64,000 nt of DNA from DATKMS01 sp035541735 (lineage in GTDB: Bacteria; Desulfobacterota; Binatia; HRBIN30). This document shows positions 50,385 to 59,334 of the stretch, piece by piece. The notes under the pieces are model-generated. The model made no database searches. It was given only the letters and a program-made list of their open reading frames with translations, and was not told the DNA's origin. How positions within the stretch are numbered: position 1 is the stretch's first letter; each line of letters begins with the position of its first letter. Where the stretch lies: assembly GCA_035541735.1 (NCBI GenBank), contig DATKMS010000023.1:1-64000 (forward strand), in the 5' to 3' direction. Position numbers and translations under genes: made by a program.

Positions 50385-51515
50385 ATGCAGAAGGGCAAAT
50401 CGCTTCTGGTCTCGATGCTGGGTGCCGTCGTCCTGCACCTGCCACAAGGCGTTTTGGAACCGGAGATTCCGAAGCAGAACCCGCTGACCCCGGCGAAGGT
50501 GGAACTGGGGCGCCGGCTCTACTTTGACAAGCGCCTGTCAGCGGATGGCACGCTGTCGTGTGCAACGTGTCACGATCCGTTGAAGGGGTTTGCCGATGGG
50601 CGTCCGGTCGCCATCGGCATCAAGAACCAGGCCGGTGCCCGCAACTCGCCGACCGTGCTGTACGCAGGCTTCAACGAGGTGCAGTTCTGGGACGGCCGCG
50701 CCCCTACATTGGAAGAGCAGGCCAAGCAGCCGCTGATCAATCCAGTGGAGATGGGCCAGCCCTCGCACGAGGCAGTCGTCAAAGCGGTCGTTGCGCTTCC
50801 AGAATATGGCGACGGCTTCAACGTCGCGTTTGGATCGCGCGACGTCACCATCGAGCGCATCGCCGAGGCCATCGCCAGCTTCGAGCGCACGCTGGCCCCA
50901 TTTGCCTCACCCTTCGATCGCTTCCTCGCCGGCGACAAGCAAGCCATCAGCGACAATGCGCAGCGCGGTTTCACGCTCTTCCAGGGCAAAGCCCGCTGCG
51001 TCACCTGCCACGAGTTCACCACCTCGTTCCCGTACTTCACCGACAACAAATTTCACAACATTGGTGTCGCCATGAAGGGCAATTTCGAGCAGCTGGCACG
51101 CGCGGCACAGTCCGTGGCCGGTAAGGGTGCGGTCACCCAAGAGTCGGAGTTGGCACACAAGCCGGGCTTCGAGGCTCTCGGCCGGTGGATCGTCACGCGC
51201 CAACCCAAGGACATCGGCGCCTTCAAGACGTCGGGTTTGCGCAACATCGCGCTCACGGCCCCCTACATGCACGACGGCAGTCTGAAGACGCTCGAAGAGG
51301 TGATGGACTTCTACAACAAGGGCGGCGAGCCGAACCCCAACTTGGACGGCGGCATCCGCCCCCTGAACCTGACCAAGGACGAAGTTGCCGATGTTATCGC
51401 TTTCATGCAGTCGCTCAGCGACGACAACGGCGGAACCAACTTCGACTGGGAGCAGCTCAAGGAACTGTCACGCAAGACGCGCGCCGGGGAGATTGTCACC
51501 GCCCCCGCGCCCTGA
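50385..51515 (+). CDS. Di-heme cytochrome c peroxidase / MauG family
   Basis: 376 residues from ATG 50385, with GAGGGGGT upstream. Two heme-binding motifs are visible, CATCH at 59-63 and CVTCH at 205-209. Other family marks are GRRLYFDKRLSADGTLSC, NSPTVLYAGFNEVQFWDGRAPTLEEQ, FDRFLAGDKQAIS and TSGLRNIALTAPYMHDGSLKTLEEV. It is exported to the periplasm and likely reduces peroxide or oxidises a protein partner. It is ten bases after the anti-sigma gene and begins a row of exported proteins. Confidence 0.9.
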   Translation: MQKGKSLLVSMLGAVVLHLPQGVLEPEIPKQNPLTPAKVELGRRLYFDKRLSADGTLSCATCHDPLKGFADGRPVAIGIKNQAGARNSPTVLYAGFNEVQFWDGRAPTLEEQAKQPLINPVEMGQPSHEAVVKAVVALPEYGDGFNVAFGSRDVTIERIAEAIASFERTLAPFASPFDRFLAGDKQAISDNAQRGFTLFQGKARCVTCHEFTTSFPYFTDNKFHNIGVAMKGNFEQLARAAQSVAGKGAVTQESELAHKPGFEALGRWIVTRQPKDIGAFKTSGLRNIALTAPYMHDGSLKTLEEVMDFYNKGGEPNPNLDGGIRPLNLTKDEVADVIAFMQSLSDDNGGTNFDWEQLKELSRKTRAGEIVTAPAP

Positions 51516-51540
51516 CCGCGGCCGCAGAGGAGGAACCGAC

Positions 51541-52689
51541 ATGGCGAAGTACGTGTTGCCCGGGGAACGTAGACGACACGAGTATCAGGATCAGCGCGAG
51601 CGCTGGTTGCAGAAGCTGCCGCAGATGAGCCGCCGCGACTTCTTCCGCACAGCGGCGCAGGCAGCCGCAGCGGCCACTGTCGCCTGGAAGGGATTCCCGC
51701 CGCATTCGTTCCAGCTCATCAACGTCGCGGAGGCCAAGGAGACAGCACCCAAGTTCACCATCGCGTACATCTCCGACTCCCACATCCTCGACAAGGGTAT
51801 GAACCACCGCTTCATCCGCGCCTGTCAGAAGGCAGCCCAGGACGTGAACGCGCTTGACCCACAGCCGGACTTCGTCCTCTTCGGCGGTGACCTTGCCCAG
51901 CTCGGGAAGCCCGAAGAGCTGGCCATCGGGCAGGGCATCCTGAAAACGCTGAAGGCGCCGGTGCGCATGATGGTCGGCGAGCATGACTGGTATCTCGACA
52001 TGGGCGAGAAGTGGCGCGAGATGTTCGGCGAGCCGACCTACTCGTTCGACCACAAGGGCGTGCACTTCATCGTCCTCAACAGCGTGATCGTCGAGGACTA
52101 CTGGACCGCGCCGAAGATGACGCCGATGCAGCGCATGCTGGCCATGGCGCAGCTCGACAATCCGAACGGCCGCCCGTTCACCGTCGGCGAGGCGCAGCGC
52201 GACTGGCTCAAGAAGGACCTCGCGAAGGTCGACAAGAAGACGCCGATCATCGTTTTTTCGCACTCGCCGCTTTACAAGTACTACCGCCCGTGGAACTTCT
52301 GGACCGATGACGCCGAACAGGTGCAGCAAATTCTGGCACCGTTCAGCAGCGTCACGGTGATTCACGCGCACACGCACCAGCCACTGACCAACCGCATCAA
52401 CAACATCACCTTCCACGGCGTGCTCTCCACTGCCTGGCCGTGGCCGTATGCGCCGCAGGGGCTGCCGCCGCTCACCGTGCAGATGGTGCGCGCCGATCCG
52501 TTCAACCAGTTCGATGGCTGCGGCTGGGGTACCGTGACGGCGTTGGACAACGGCCAGGTGAACAAGCGCTACAATCTCTGGGACCGCAATCCGATGGACG
52601 TTACCTGGGACGATGTCAGCGCCGGCAAGAAGTGGGTTGAGCAGACGGACGCGCAGCTCAAAGGCAACGTCAGCTGGCCCTCATACTGA
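51541..52689 (+). CDS. Exported metallophosphoesterase (calcineurin-like)
   Basis: 382 residues from ATG 51541, with GAGGAGGAACC upstream. A Tat-like signal is present, though preceded by about 28 residues: QMSRRDFFRTAAQAAAAATVAW. The metal motifs are IAYISDSHILD, VLFGGDLAQ, VGEHDWYLD (in place of GNHD), IIVFSHSPLYKY and IHAHTHQPLT. The metal centre looks complete. Family members cleave phosphate esters or other anhydrides outside the cell; the substrate is unknown. It lies in the same operon as the cytochromes. Confidence 0.85.
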   Translation: MAKYVLPGERRRHEYQDQRERWLQKLPQMSRRDFFRTAAQAAAAATVAWKGFPPHSFQLINVAEAKETAPKFTIAYISDSHILDKGMNHRFIRACQKAAQDVNALDPQPDFVLFGGDLAQLGKPEELAIGQGILKTLKAPVRMMVGEHDWYLDMGEKWREMFGEPTYSFDHKGVHFIVLNSVIVEDYWTAPKMTPMQRMLAMAQLDNPNGRPFTVGEAQRDWLKKDLAKVDKKTPIIVFSHSPLYKYYRPWNFWTDDAEQVQQILAPFSSVTVIHAHTHQPLTNRINNITFHGVLSTAWPWPYAPQGLPPLTVQMVRADPFNQFDGCGWGTVTALDNGQVNKRYNLWDRNPMDVTWDDVSAGKKWVEQTDAQLKGNVSWPSY

Positions 52690-52714
52690 GCGGTCGCGCG
52701 AAAGGAGACAGACC

Positions 52715-53323
52715 ATGACGCAGTGGGGTCGAAGTGTGATGATCTTTGTGACGCTGGCGCTCGGCGGCAGCCTGGCAGCCCTGGCGGCCGGCGGTGATGC
52801 GCCACGACATCAGCTCCCTGCAGCGGCCGACGGGCAGAGCAAAGTGGTTGGGCTGTGCGACGGCAAGACGAGCGTGACCGTCACCGGCGTGGCACCGGGC
52901 GAACGGATGGACGCGACGAAGGCCCGCGAGGTCGCAACTGAACTGATGGACAAGTACGACGCCACTCTGCAGGTGGCACACGGCGGCACCGAACACACGT
53001 CGCGTGAGCTGCGGGTCTGGGAAGCCGAGACCAAGCGGGTCATCGATGACGGTTACAAGCTCTTCCACTCGCCGGAAATCGGCACCAACGGCATCTCGTG
53101 TGACATGTGTCACCCCGACGCATCCAACACCCACCCGGAGACCTACCCGAAGTTCCAAACCCAGCTGAAGAAGGTGGCGCTGCTGCGCGACATGATCAAC
53201 TGGTGCATCGAGAACCCGCTGGAGGGGCCGAAGTTGGCGGACGGCGACGACAAGATGAAAGCCCTCGAGGCCTACATCCTGTCGACCCGCAAAGGGGTGC
53301 CGCTCGATCCCGGGAAGCATTGA
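52715..53323 (+). CDS. Mono-heme cytochrome c, SoxA-like end
   Basis: 202 residues from ATG 52715, with AAAGGAGACAGACC upstream. A signal peptide (IFVTLALGGSLAALAAG) is followed by a chain with one heme motif, CDMCH, near residue 130. The C-terminus is FQTQLKKVALLRDMINWCIENPLEG and KMKALEAYILS, similar to the ends of SoxA-type and related cytochromes. It probably carries electrons in the periplasm. It may serve the peroxidase upstream. Its stop overlaps the next start (TGATG). Confidence 0.82.
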   Translation: MTQWGRSVMIFVTLALGGSLAALAAGGDAPRHQLPAAADGQSKVVGLCDGKTSVTVTGVAPGERMDATKAREVATELMDKYDATLQVAHGGTEHTSRELRVWEAETKRVIDDGYKLFHSPEIGTNGISCDMCHPDASNTHPETYPKFQTQLKKVALLRDMINWCIENPLEGPKLADGDDKMKALEAYILSTRKGVPLDPGKH

Positions 53324-53718
53324 TGATGCGCGCCACGCTGGTCAGCCTTGCCAGCGTCGTCGTGCTCTTCGTCTCCACAGCCGGCGGCGCCGAGTCGTCT
53401 GACTCGGCGCCGCCCATTGTCGACCAACTGCTGGCGCACGCGGCAGCGCTTGCACTGAGCGCGACGCAAATCCAGGCCCTCGAAGCCATCCGCGAGCGGC
53501 GGGTACACACACTTGCGACGTTGCAAAACCGTCTGCGTAACAGCGAAGCGCAAACGACGGCAGCCGCTGCGCACGACACGCTCACCTTGATGCAGGACGT
53601 GGGGCGGTTGCAGGTTTTGAGCGGCCGCGAGGCGCTACAGCAACTCACCCCCACCCAGCGGCGCCGCTGGGCCGCAATGGCGGCAGACCACGCCGGGACA
53701 CCGAGCGGCGTCCGTTGA
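53323..53718 (+). CDS. Small exported Spy/CpxP-like protein
   Basis: 131 residues from ATG 53323, one base overlapping the cytochrome stop. An export signal (ATLVSLASVVVLFVSTAGGAES) is followed by a helical chain with LALSATQIQALEAIRERR, an alpha-helical central part and LTPTQRRRW near the end. LSxxQ and LTxxQ motifs are typical of Spy/CpxP-type periplasmic chaperones and metal-stress sensors. It may protect exported proteins or sense the stress that the sigma factor controls. Confidence 0.7.
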   Translation: MMRATLVSLASVVVLFVSTAGGAESSDSAPPIVDQLLAHAAALALSATQIQALEAIRERRVHTLATLQNRLRNSEAQTTAAAAHDTLTLMQDVGRLQVLSGREALQQLTPTQRRRWAAMAADHAGTPSGVR

Positions 53719-53750
53719 CTTCGCATGCGCCGTCTCCTATCCGCCGGCGC

Positions 53751-56252
53751 ATGGGCCAGCCGTCTGCGGCGCTGCGCGGTGTGCGCGTGCTCGACCTCGC
53801 CGACGTCTCCGGCGCCTATTGCGGCAAGCTGCTCGGCGACATGGGTGCTGACGTCATCAAAGTCGAGCCACCCGGCGGCGAGCCGGTGCGCCACATCGGT
53901 CCGTTCCTTGGCGGAAAGGCTGACCGCAATCGCTCGTTCTTCTTCTGGCACTACAACACGAGCAAGCGCAGCGTGACGCTGGATCTGCAAACAGCCGGTG
54001 ATCGGGAGCGGTTTGCGCGACTCGCGGAGAGCGCGGATCTCATCATCGAAACGCAAGCGCCTGGCACCTTGGATTCCCTGGGCATCGGCTACGCCGCACT
54101 CGCAGCGCGCAATGCACGGCTGACGATGGTCTCCATCACGCCGTTCGGCCAGACGGGACCGTACCGCGACTACCGCGCGTCCGATCTCGTCGCGCAGGCA
54201 CTCGGCGGCATGGTGTACGTGAACGGCTTCGCCGACGAACCACCGCTTCAGGGGCTGGGGCTGCAGGCCTACCACAGCGCATCGACCTACGCCGCCATCG
54301 GCGCAATGCTCGCGCTCGTCGCACGCGAGCGTACGGGACGGGGACAGTGGGTCGACGTCAGTCTGCAGGAATGCGTCGCCGCGTGTGTCGAGCACGCCAG
54401 CAGCTTCTTTCATCAGAACAGCACGATCGCCGAACGGCAAGGCAGCCTGCACTGGACGCGCTACTTCCGGGTCGGGCGCTGCGCCGACGGGCACGTGATG
54501 CACTGTACGTTGGGTGATTGGACCTCTCTGATCGAGTGGGTCAAAGCCGAGGGCAAAGCCCAAGACCTCGCCGACCCGCTGTGGGACGATTTCAATCATC
54601 GCCGTGACCACTGCGCGCACCTCTTCGATGTGCTCGACGCGTGGGCGAGGCATTACCAGGTCGCCGACCTCGTCGAGGGTGCACAGCTGCGCCGCATCCC
54701 CTATGCGCCTGTGCTGGCCCCGGAGACCTTGCCGCAGAACCCACAATTGGTTGACCGCGGCTTCTTCGTTCCTGTCCGTCACGAAGAGCGGGACGCAACC
54801 GTCACTTACCCCGGCGCTCCGTACGTGTTCAGCGCTACACCCTGGCGCATCGATCGGCGCCCGCCGATGGTGGGCGAGCACAACGAGGAGGTGTTCACAG
54901 CAGAAATCACGGAACCGTTCGTCAAGGGTTCCCCTCCTTACCAAGGAGGGGTCAGGGGAGGTTTTGGAATGGCGGGCCAGCACCCCCCCCGGGGCTCCTT
55001 CCTTGGTAAGGAGGGGGTTCCGCAGCCGCTGGTGCTCGAGGGAATCCGCATCATCGACTTCACCTGGGTCGTTGCCGGGCCGGTGGCGACGCGCATCCTC
55101 GCCGATCACGGCGCCGAGGTGATCAAGATCGAGCGGCGCGATGCGCTCGACTTCGGCTCGCGGCGCGGTGGCCTGACGGGAAATCTCAATCGCGGCAAGC
55201 AGAGCATCGTCCTCAACATGAACGACCGCCGCGGCCTCGACATCGCCAAGGCGCTGGTCGCCACCGCCGACGTGGTGATCGACAACTTCAGCGCTCGCGT
55301 CATGCGCAACTGGGGGCTCGACTACGAGAGCATACGGCGCATCAAGCCGGACATCATCGCGGTGAGCATGTCCGGCTTCGGCCACACCGGTCCGTGGCGC
55401 GACTACGTGAGCTATGGCCCGACGCTGCAGGCACTGGCTGGCTACACATTGCTCATGCGCCATCCGGGACGCGAGCCCGCCGGCTGGGGCTTCTCGTACT
55501 CCGACATGGCCGGGGGCTACAGCGGGGCGCTCGCCGTGTTGCTCGCTCTCTGGCACCGCCGCCAAACCGGCGAAGGCCAGCACGTCGATCTCTCGCAGTT
55601 CGAAAATGTGGTCACTTTACTGGGCCCCCGCTTGCTGGAAATTCTCAATCGTGCCGGCTTCGACGCACCGTCCGTAGGACCTCCGTGCGCAGGCCTTGAC
55701 AATGGTTCGCAGGAAATGCCAGGTGCACCGCACGGTGTCTATCGATGTGCAGATCTGCCCGGCGAGGGACCGGCACGCGACCGCTGGTGTGCCATCGCAG
55801 TGTTGGGAGAGCGCGAGTGGGCACGTTTCCGCGCTGCCCTCGGCAATCCGGTATGGTGCGCCGATGCACGATTCGCGACGCTGCCGGAGCGCGTCGCCAA
55901 CCGCTCCGCCCTTGATGCACACGTGCAAGCGTGGACTCGTGCACAGCGCGCCGAGGAGGTCATGACCCTGCTGCAGCGCGCCGGCATTGCCGCCGGCGTC
56001 GTCGCCAATGCCGAGGACCTCTGTCGCCGTGATCCCCACCTGCAGGCGCGTGGCTATTGGGCGCAAGTGCCGACCCCGGAAGGCGCAACGGTCGAGTGCG
56101 ACGGTGTACCGGTCCAGCTCTCGGCGACACCCGGCGCCGTTCGCACTCCCGGTCCGTTACTCGGCGAGCAGACCGATGCAGTGCTGCAGCGTGTCCTCGG
56201 CATGAGGGCCGCCGCAATCACTGCACTGCGCGCGGCGAAGGTCATCGTCTGA
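53751..56252 (+). CDS. Tandem class III (CaiB/BaiF) CoA-transferase fusion
   Basis: 833 residues from ATG 53751; a TTG at 53715 is an alternative. Two homologous CoA-transferase halves are present. The first has GVRVLDLADVSGAYCGKLLGDMGADVIKVEPP and WVDVSLQECV; the second has GIRIIDFTWVVAGPVATRILADHGAEVIKIE and HVDLSQFENV. Both keep the Asp in the active-site motif. In natural dimers two chains are intertwined, so one fused chain may replace a dimer. The linker between halves contains about 33 residues coded by a palindromic repeat. The CoA substrate is unknown. Confidence 0.9.
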   Translation: MGQPSAALRGVRVLDLADVSGAYCGKLLGDMGADVIKVEPPGGEPVRHIGPFLGGKADRNRSFFFWHYNTSKRSVTLDLQTAGDRERFARLAESADLIIETQAPGTLDSLGIGYAALAARNARLTMVSITPFGQTGPYRDYRASDLVAQALGGMVYVNGFADEPPLQGLGLQAYHSASTYAAIGAMLALVARERTGRGQWVDVSLQECVAACVEHASSFFHQNSTIAERQGSLHWTRYFRVGRCADGHVMHCTLGDWTSLIEWVKAEGKAQDLADPLWDDFNHRRDHCAHLFDVLDAWARHYQVADLVEGAQLRRIPYAPVLAPETLPQNPQLVDRGFFVPVRHEERDATVTYPGAPYVFSATPWRIDRRPPMVGEHNEEVFTAEITEPFVKGSPPYQGGVRGGFGMAGQHPPRGSFLGKEGVPQPLVLEGIRIIDFTWVVAGPVATRILADHGAEVIKIERRDALDFGSRRGGLTGNLNRGKQSIVLNMNDRRGLDIAKALVATADVVIDNFSARVMRNWGLDYESIRRIKPDIIAVSMSGFGHTGPWRDYVSYGPTLQALAGYTLLMRHPGREPAGWGFSYSDMAGGYSGALAVLLALWHRRQTGEGQHVDLSQFENVVTLLGPRLLEILNRAGFDAPSVGPPCAGLDNGSQEMPGAPHGVYRCADLPGEGPARDRWCAIAVLGEREWARFRAALGNPVWCADARFATLPERVANRSALDAHVQAWTRAQRAEEVMTLLQRAGIAAGVVANAEDLCRRDPHLQARGYWAQVPTPEGATVECDGVPVQLSATPGAVRTPGPLLGEQTDAVLQRVLGMRAAAITALRAAKVIV
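54926..55022. repeat. Palindromic repeat inserted in frame in the CoA-transferase linker
   Basis: Ends contain CCCCTCCTTACCAAGGAGGGG and, in reverse orientation about 65 bases later, CTTGGTAAGGAGGGGG. The central part includes GTCAGGGGAGGTTTTGGAAT. The same type of sequence is widespread between genes in many bacteria. Here it keeps the frame open and codes for a Gly/Pro-rich linker (from KGSPPYQGG to SFLGKEGVP) between the two transferase domains. Confidence 0.75.
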
Positions 56253-56267
56253 ACAAGAGGGAACACC

Positions 56268-56711
56268 ATGCCACGCGACTTCAAGACCATTTTGTGCCCG
56301 ACGGACTTTTCCGAAGAATCGTACCGCGCCATCGAGTACGGCCTGCGCTTCTCCAGGGCGGCCGATGGTACGCTGCTGCTCGTCCACGTCATCCACGTCC
56401 CGAGCGGCGAGCTGTACCTACCGGACGGACACGTACTCAACTTCGACGAGGCCAAGCAGCGCAGCATCACACTGTTGGAAGAGTTGCGCACCAAGCGCCT
56501 GCAAAGCTACCCGCATTGTGAGTTGTTGGTCGATATCGGCGACCCGCATGACGTGCTGCTCCACCTGGCAACGCAGCGCAAAGTGGACCTGATTGTCATC
56601 GCCACCCACGGTCGCAGCGGCCTGCAGCACCTGGTGGTGGGCAGCGTCGCCGAGAAGCTCATTCGGCACGCACCGTGTCCGTTGTTCGTTGTGCGGCGCG
56701 GCGCAGACTGA
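56268..56711 (+). CDS. Universal stress protein, UspA family
   Basis: 147 residues, preceded by AAGAGGGAACACC. It has KTILCPTDFSEESYRAIEYGL at the start and the nucleotide-binding motif IATHGRSGLQHLVVGSVAEKLI near the end, then CPLFVVRR. The GxSGxxxxxxxGS pattern is of the ATP-binding type. It is likely cytoplasmic and helps under stress. It is 15 bases after the CoA-transferase gene and ends the row of plus-strand genes. Confidence 0.9.
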   Translation: MPRDFKTILCPTDFSEESYRAIEYGLRFSRAADGTLLLVHVIHVPSGELYLPDGHVLNFDEAKQRSITLLEELRTKRLQSYPHCELLVDIGDPHDVLLHLATQRKVDLIVIATHGRSGLQHLVVGSVAEKLIRHAPCPLFVVRRGAD

Positions 56712-56753
56712 GCCGCACCATTGGCGGCGTGCACCGCGCCCGCTGCACGCCAA

Positions 56754-58151
56754 CTACGCCGCCGCTGCCGCGCCTCGGGACGCGCCACGGCACCAGTCGA
56801 TCACGAAGACTTCCAGCAGCACCGCCGGATCGCCCCGCGATGACTTGAAGCGGACATCGAGATCGGAGAGCTGCACCAGCGCCTGCCGCAAGCTCCGACT
56901 GTCGATGCGCGCGGCATCCTGAAAGCGGCGATAGAGCACAAAGGGGTGGGCCTTACCGAAGACCTCAGCAGTTTCCGCATCGATGCGCGGCATCACGCGG
57001 CTCTGGAAGACGTTGAACGGCATATCGCCACGCCACGTGCCGCGCAGCGCACCGTCCAAGCACTCGCGTGCCACCAGGAGCAGACGCACCTCGCGGGCGA
57101 TCATCGCCAGCAGGCGCAGCGGCGGCTCGCCTTGCGCGAGCAAACCACGCAGCAGCGGCAGGGCGCGCGCCAGTTGCCGCGTCGCCAGCGCGCCGGTGAA
57201 ATCAAAGATCCACGACTCAGCCATGTCGCGGAAGACCAGACGGACGTCCTCCTCGTTGACGACCGGCCGCTCGCCGACATAGAGGCACAGCTTTTCCAGC
57301 TCACCCTTCAACAACGCGGCATCCGTTCCTGCCCGGCGCACGATCAATTCGTACGCCTCCGGTGCGATGCGCTTGCCGTATGCGCGGGCGGCGTGCTGCA
57401 CCAACTCCTCGATGCTGTCGCGCGCCAGGGCGCCACTGCGCTCCTTGGCCGCACCGAGCGTCAGACACGCACCGATCTCGCGCAGCCGCTTGAACAAGCG
57501 CTTGCGCGCGTCGACCGTCGTCGCCGTCAGCAACAATACCACGTGCGGCGGCATCCCCCCGTCCAGGAACTCCATCAACGCTCCGCTGTCGTCGCGATAC
57601 GCAGTCACCCCGAGCTCACGCGCCTGGCAAGCGGCGTGGATGGCGTCGAGCTGTGCCAACTGTTCTGCGTCGAGGTCGTCACCGAACACCTCGCGCAGAC
57701 GCGTTTTGGCAACCGCGGTCCAGCGCACTTGCACGAACTGCTCTTGCGACCAGCCGGCCAGTGCCACCATGGTGACGAGCTTCTCCGCCGCCTCCCGTTC
57801 ACGTCCGTCATTCCAGGCCGCGAACAACGACTTGGTCATCTCTGGGCGTTTCTCACCCGAGAGAAAGAGCGTGGTCTCACGCACCCACACCACTTTCGTG
57901 CCCGCGAAGAAGCCGGGCATGCGCAGGCTATCGATCACGGTGCTGAGCGGTGTGATGCGGCCATCATAGGTCTCGAGGTTGAACGAGCGGCGCGCGCTCG
58001 GCACCAGGGCGTCGAGCAGCACGTGCGCAGCGGCGCTCGTTTCAACCGCTTCGCCGGCAAAGAGATAGACGGCTTTGGGGGCACCCGCCGCCGCTTCACG
58101 CACCAGCGCCGCGACCTCCGCCTGGGGTGGCATCGACGCGGGCTCCGTCAT
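56754..58151 (-). CDS. holA: DNA polymerase III delta subunit, long form
   Basis: 465 residues, against about 340 for typical HolA. The core pattern is kept: KAVYLFAGEAVETSAA, RSFNLETYDG, VVWVRETT, HVVLLLTATTVDARKRLFKRL, ELIVRRAGTDAALLKGELEKLCLYVG and the end LSDLDVRFKSSRGDPAVLLEVF. The extra length is mostly a helical stretch at about residues 95-190 (KSLFAAWNDGREREAAEKLV to LDAIHAACQAR). HolA loads the sliding clamp as part of the clamp loader. It converges with uspA and is divergent from the dehydrogenase pair. Confidence 0.82.
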   Translation of the reverse strand: MTEPASMPPQAEVAALVREAAAGAPKAVYLFAGEAVETSAAAHVLLDALVPSARRSFNLETYDGRITPLSTVIDSLRMPGFFAGTKVVWVRETTLFLSGEKRPEMTKSLFAAWNDGREREAAEKLVTMVALAGWSQEQFVQVRWTAVAKTRLREVFGDDLDAEQLAQLDAIHAACQARELGVTAYRDDSGALMEFLDGGMPPHVVLLLTATTVDARKRLFKRLREIGACLTLGAAKERSGALARDSIEELVQHAARAYGKRIAPEAYELIVRRAGTDAALLKGELEKLCLYVGERPVVNEEDVRLVFRDMAESWIFDFTGALATRQLARALPLLRGLLAQGEPPLRLLAMIAREVRLLLVARECLDGALRGTWRGDMPFNVFQSRVMPRIDAETAEVFGKAHPFVLYRRFQDAARIDSRSLRQALVQLSDLDVRFKSSRGDPAVLLEVFVIDWCRGASRGAAAAA

Positions 58152-58304
58152 TGGCGCTGTCTAATAGCGCGCGTCAGGTGAGAAGTCATCACGAGGGGCG
58201 GCGCCGTCCTGCCGTTTGTTGACATCCCCACGGCCCACAGCTACGCGTACCGCATGCCGCAGCTCGCTTCGGTTGCAAGCGCCCGTCCCGACGGCGGCGG
58301 GGCG

Positions 58305-59330
58305 ATGCTCGCACATGTGCTCGTGCAACCGGGCGAGATCGCCTTCCGGGAGTTGCCTCGTCCGACCGCTGGACCCGACGATGTGGTTGTGCGCGTGCGT
58401 GCCGCCCTGACGTGCGGGACCGACGTCAAGGCGTTCCTGCGTGGCCATCCGAAGTTTCCGATGCCGACGCCGTTCGGTCACGAGTTCTCTGGGGAGATCG
58501 CCGAGGTGGGCGCAGGAGTGCGTGGTTTTCGCGAGGGGGATGCCATCATGGCGGTGCCGACGGCACCGTGCGGACGTTGCTACTACTGCCAGCGCCAACA
58601 AGAAAATCTGTGCGATATTGTCATGGAGACGATGGTGCTCGGCGCGTATGCCGAGTACATCAAGTTGCCAGCTCAGTTGGTCAAGGTGAACCTCTATCCG
58701 AAGCCACGCGATCTGCCGTTCACCGTCGCAGCGCTGCTCGAGCCGCTGTCCTGTGTGCTGCACGGCCTTGAATCGGTCGTGGTGCGACCAGACGATCGCG
58801 TTGTGTTGCTCGGCGCCGGTGCCATCAGCCTGCTCCATCTGCTGGCGCTGCGGGCCATGGGGGTGCGGCATGTCGCTGTCCTCGGCCGGCGCGCCAATCG
58901 CACGCAACACGCCAAGCGTTTGGGGGCCGAAGAGGTGTTCACCGGCGGCGTGCGCCACGCGCACGAGCAGGTGATGGACTACACGCTGGGGCGCGGCGCG
59001 GACGTGGTGATCGAGTGCACCGGTCAGGTGGATGTATGGGAGGCGGCCCCCGGGCTGGCGCGGCGCGGGGGCCACGTGCTGTTGTTCGGCGGCTGTCCAC
59101 CGGGCACCGCCGTGCGCATCGACACGCAACGCTTTCACTACGACCAGCTGCGCATCATCAGTCCGTTCCACTTCACACCACGCGCGGTCCGGCGCGCATA
59201 CGACCTTCTGATCGGCGACAGCTTCGACGGCCGGGCATTGATCAGTGGCAGCTATCCTCTGAAGGAGTTGGCGCACGCGCTCAGCGAGCACCAGCGCGGT
59301 GACGGCATCAAGTTCGCGGTCGTTCCCTGA
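58305..59330 (+). CDS. Zinc-dependent alcohol dehydrogenase, MDR family
   Basis: 341 residues from ATG 58305; an ATG 51 bases earlier is possible. Catalytic zinc ligands are seen in CGTDVKAFLRGH and FGHEFSGEI. The structural zinc loop is CGRCYYCQRQQENLC. The Rossmann part is VVLLGAGAISLLHLLALRAMG. It probably oxidises an alcohol or polyol with NAD(P)+. It is followed after four bases by a second MDR gene on the same strand, so the two act together. Confidence 0.9.
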   Translation: MLAHVLVQPGEIAFRELPRPTAGPDDVVVRVRAALTCGTDVKAFLRGHPKFPMPTPFGHEFSGEIAEVGAGVRGFREGDAIMAVPTAPCGRCYYCQRQQENLCDIVMETMVLGAYAEYIKLPAQLVKVNLYPKPRDLPFTVAALLEPLSCVLHGLESVVVRPDDRVVLLGAGAISLLHLLALRAMGVRHVAVLGRRANRTQHAKRLGAEEVFTGGVRHAHEQVMDYTLGRGADVVIECTGQVDVWEAAPGLARRGGHVLLFGGCPPGTAVRIDTQRFHYDQLRIISPFHFTPRAVRRAYDLLIGDSFDGRALISGSYPLKELAHALSEHQRGDGIKFAVVP

Positions 59331-59334
59331 GACC

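Noticed and set aside
53196..55583. 795-residue minus-strand frame
   Set aside because: It crosses three genes with clear motifs on the plus strand, and its content is Arg/His/Gln-rich shadow sequence.
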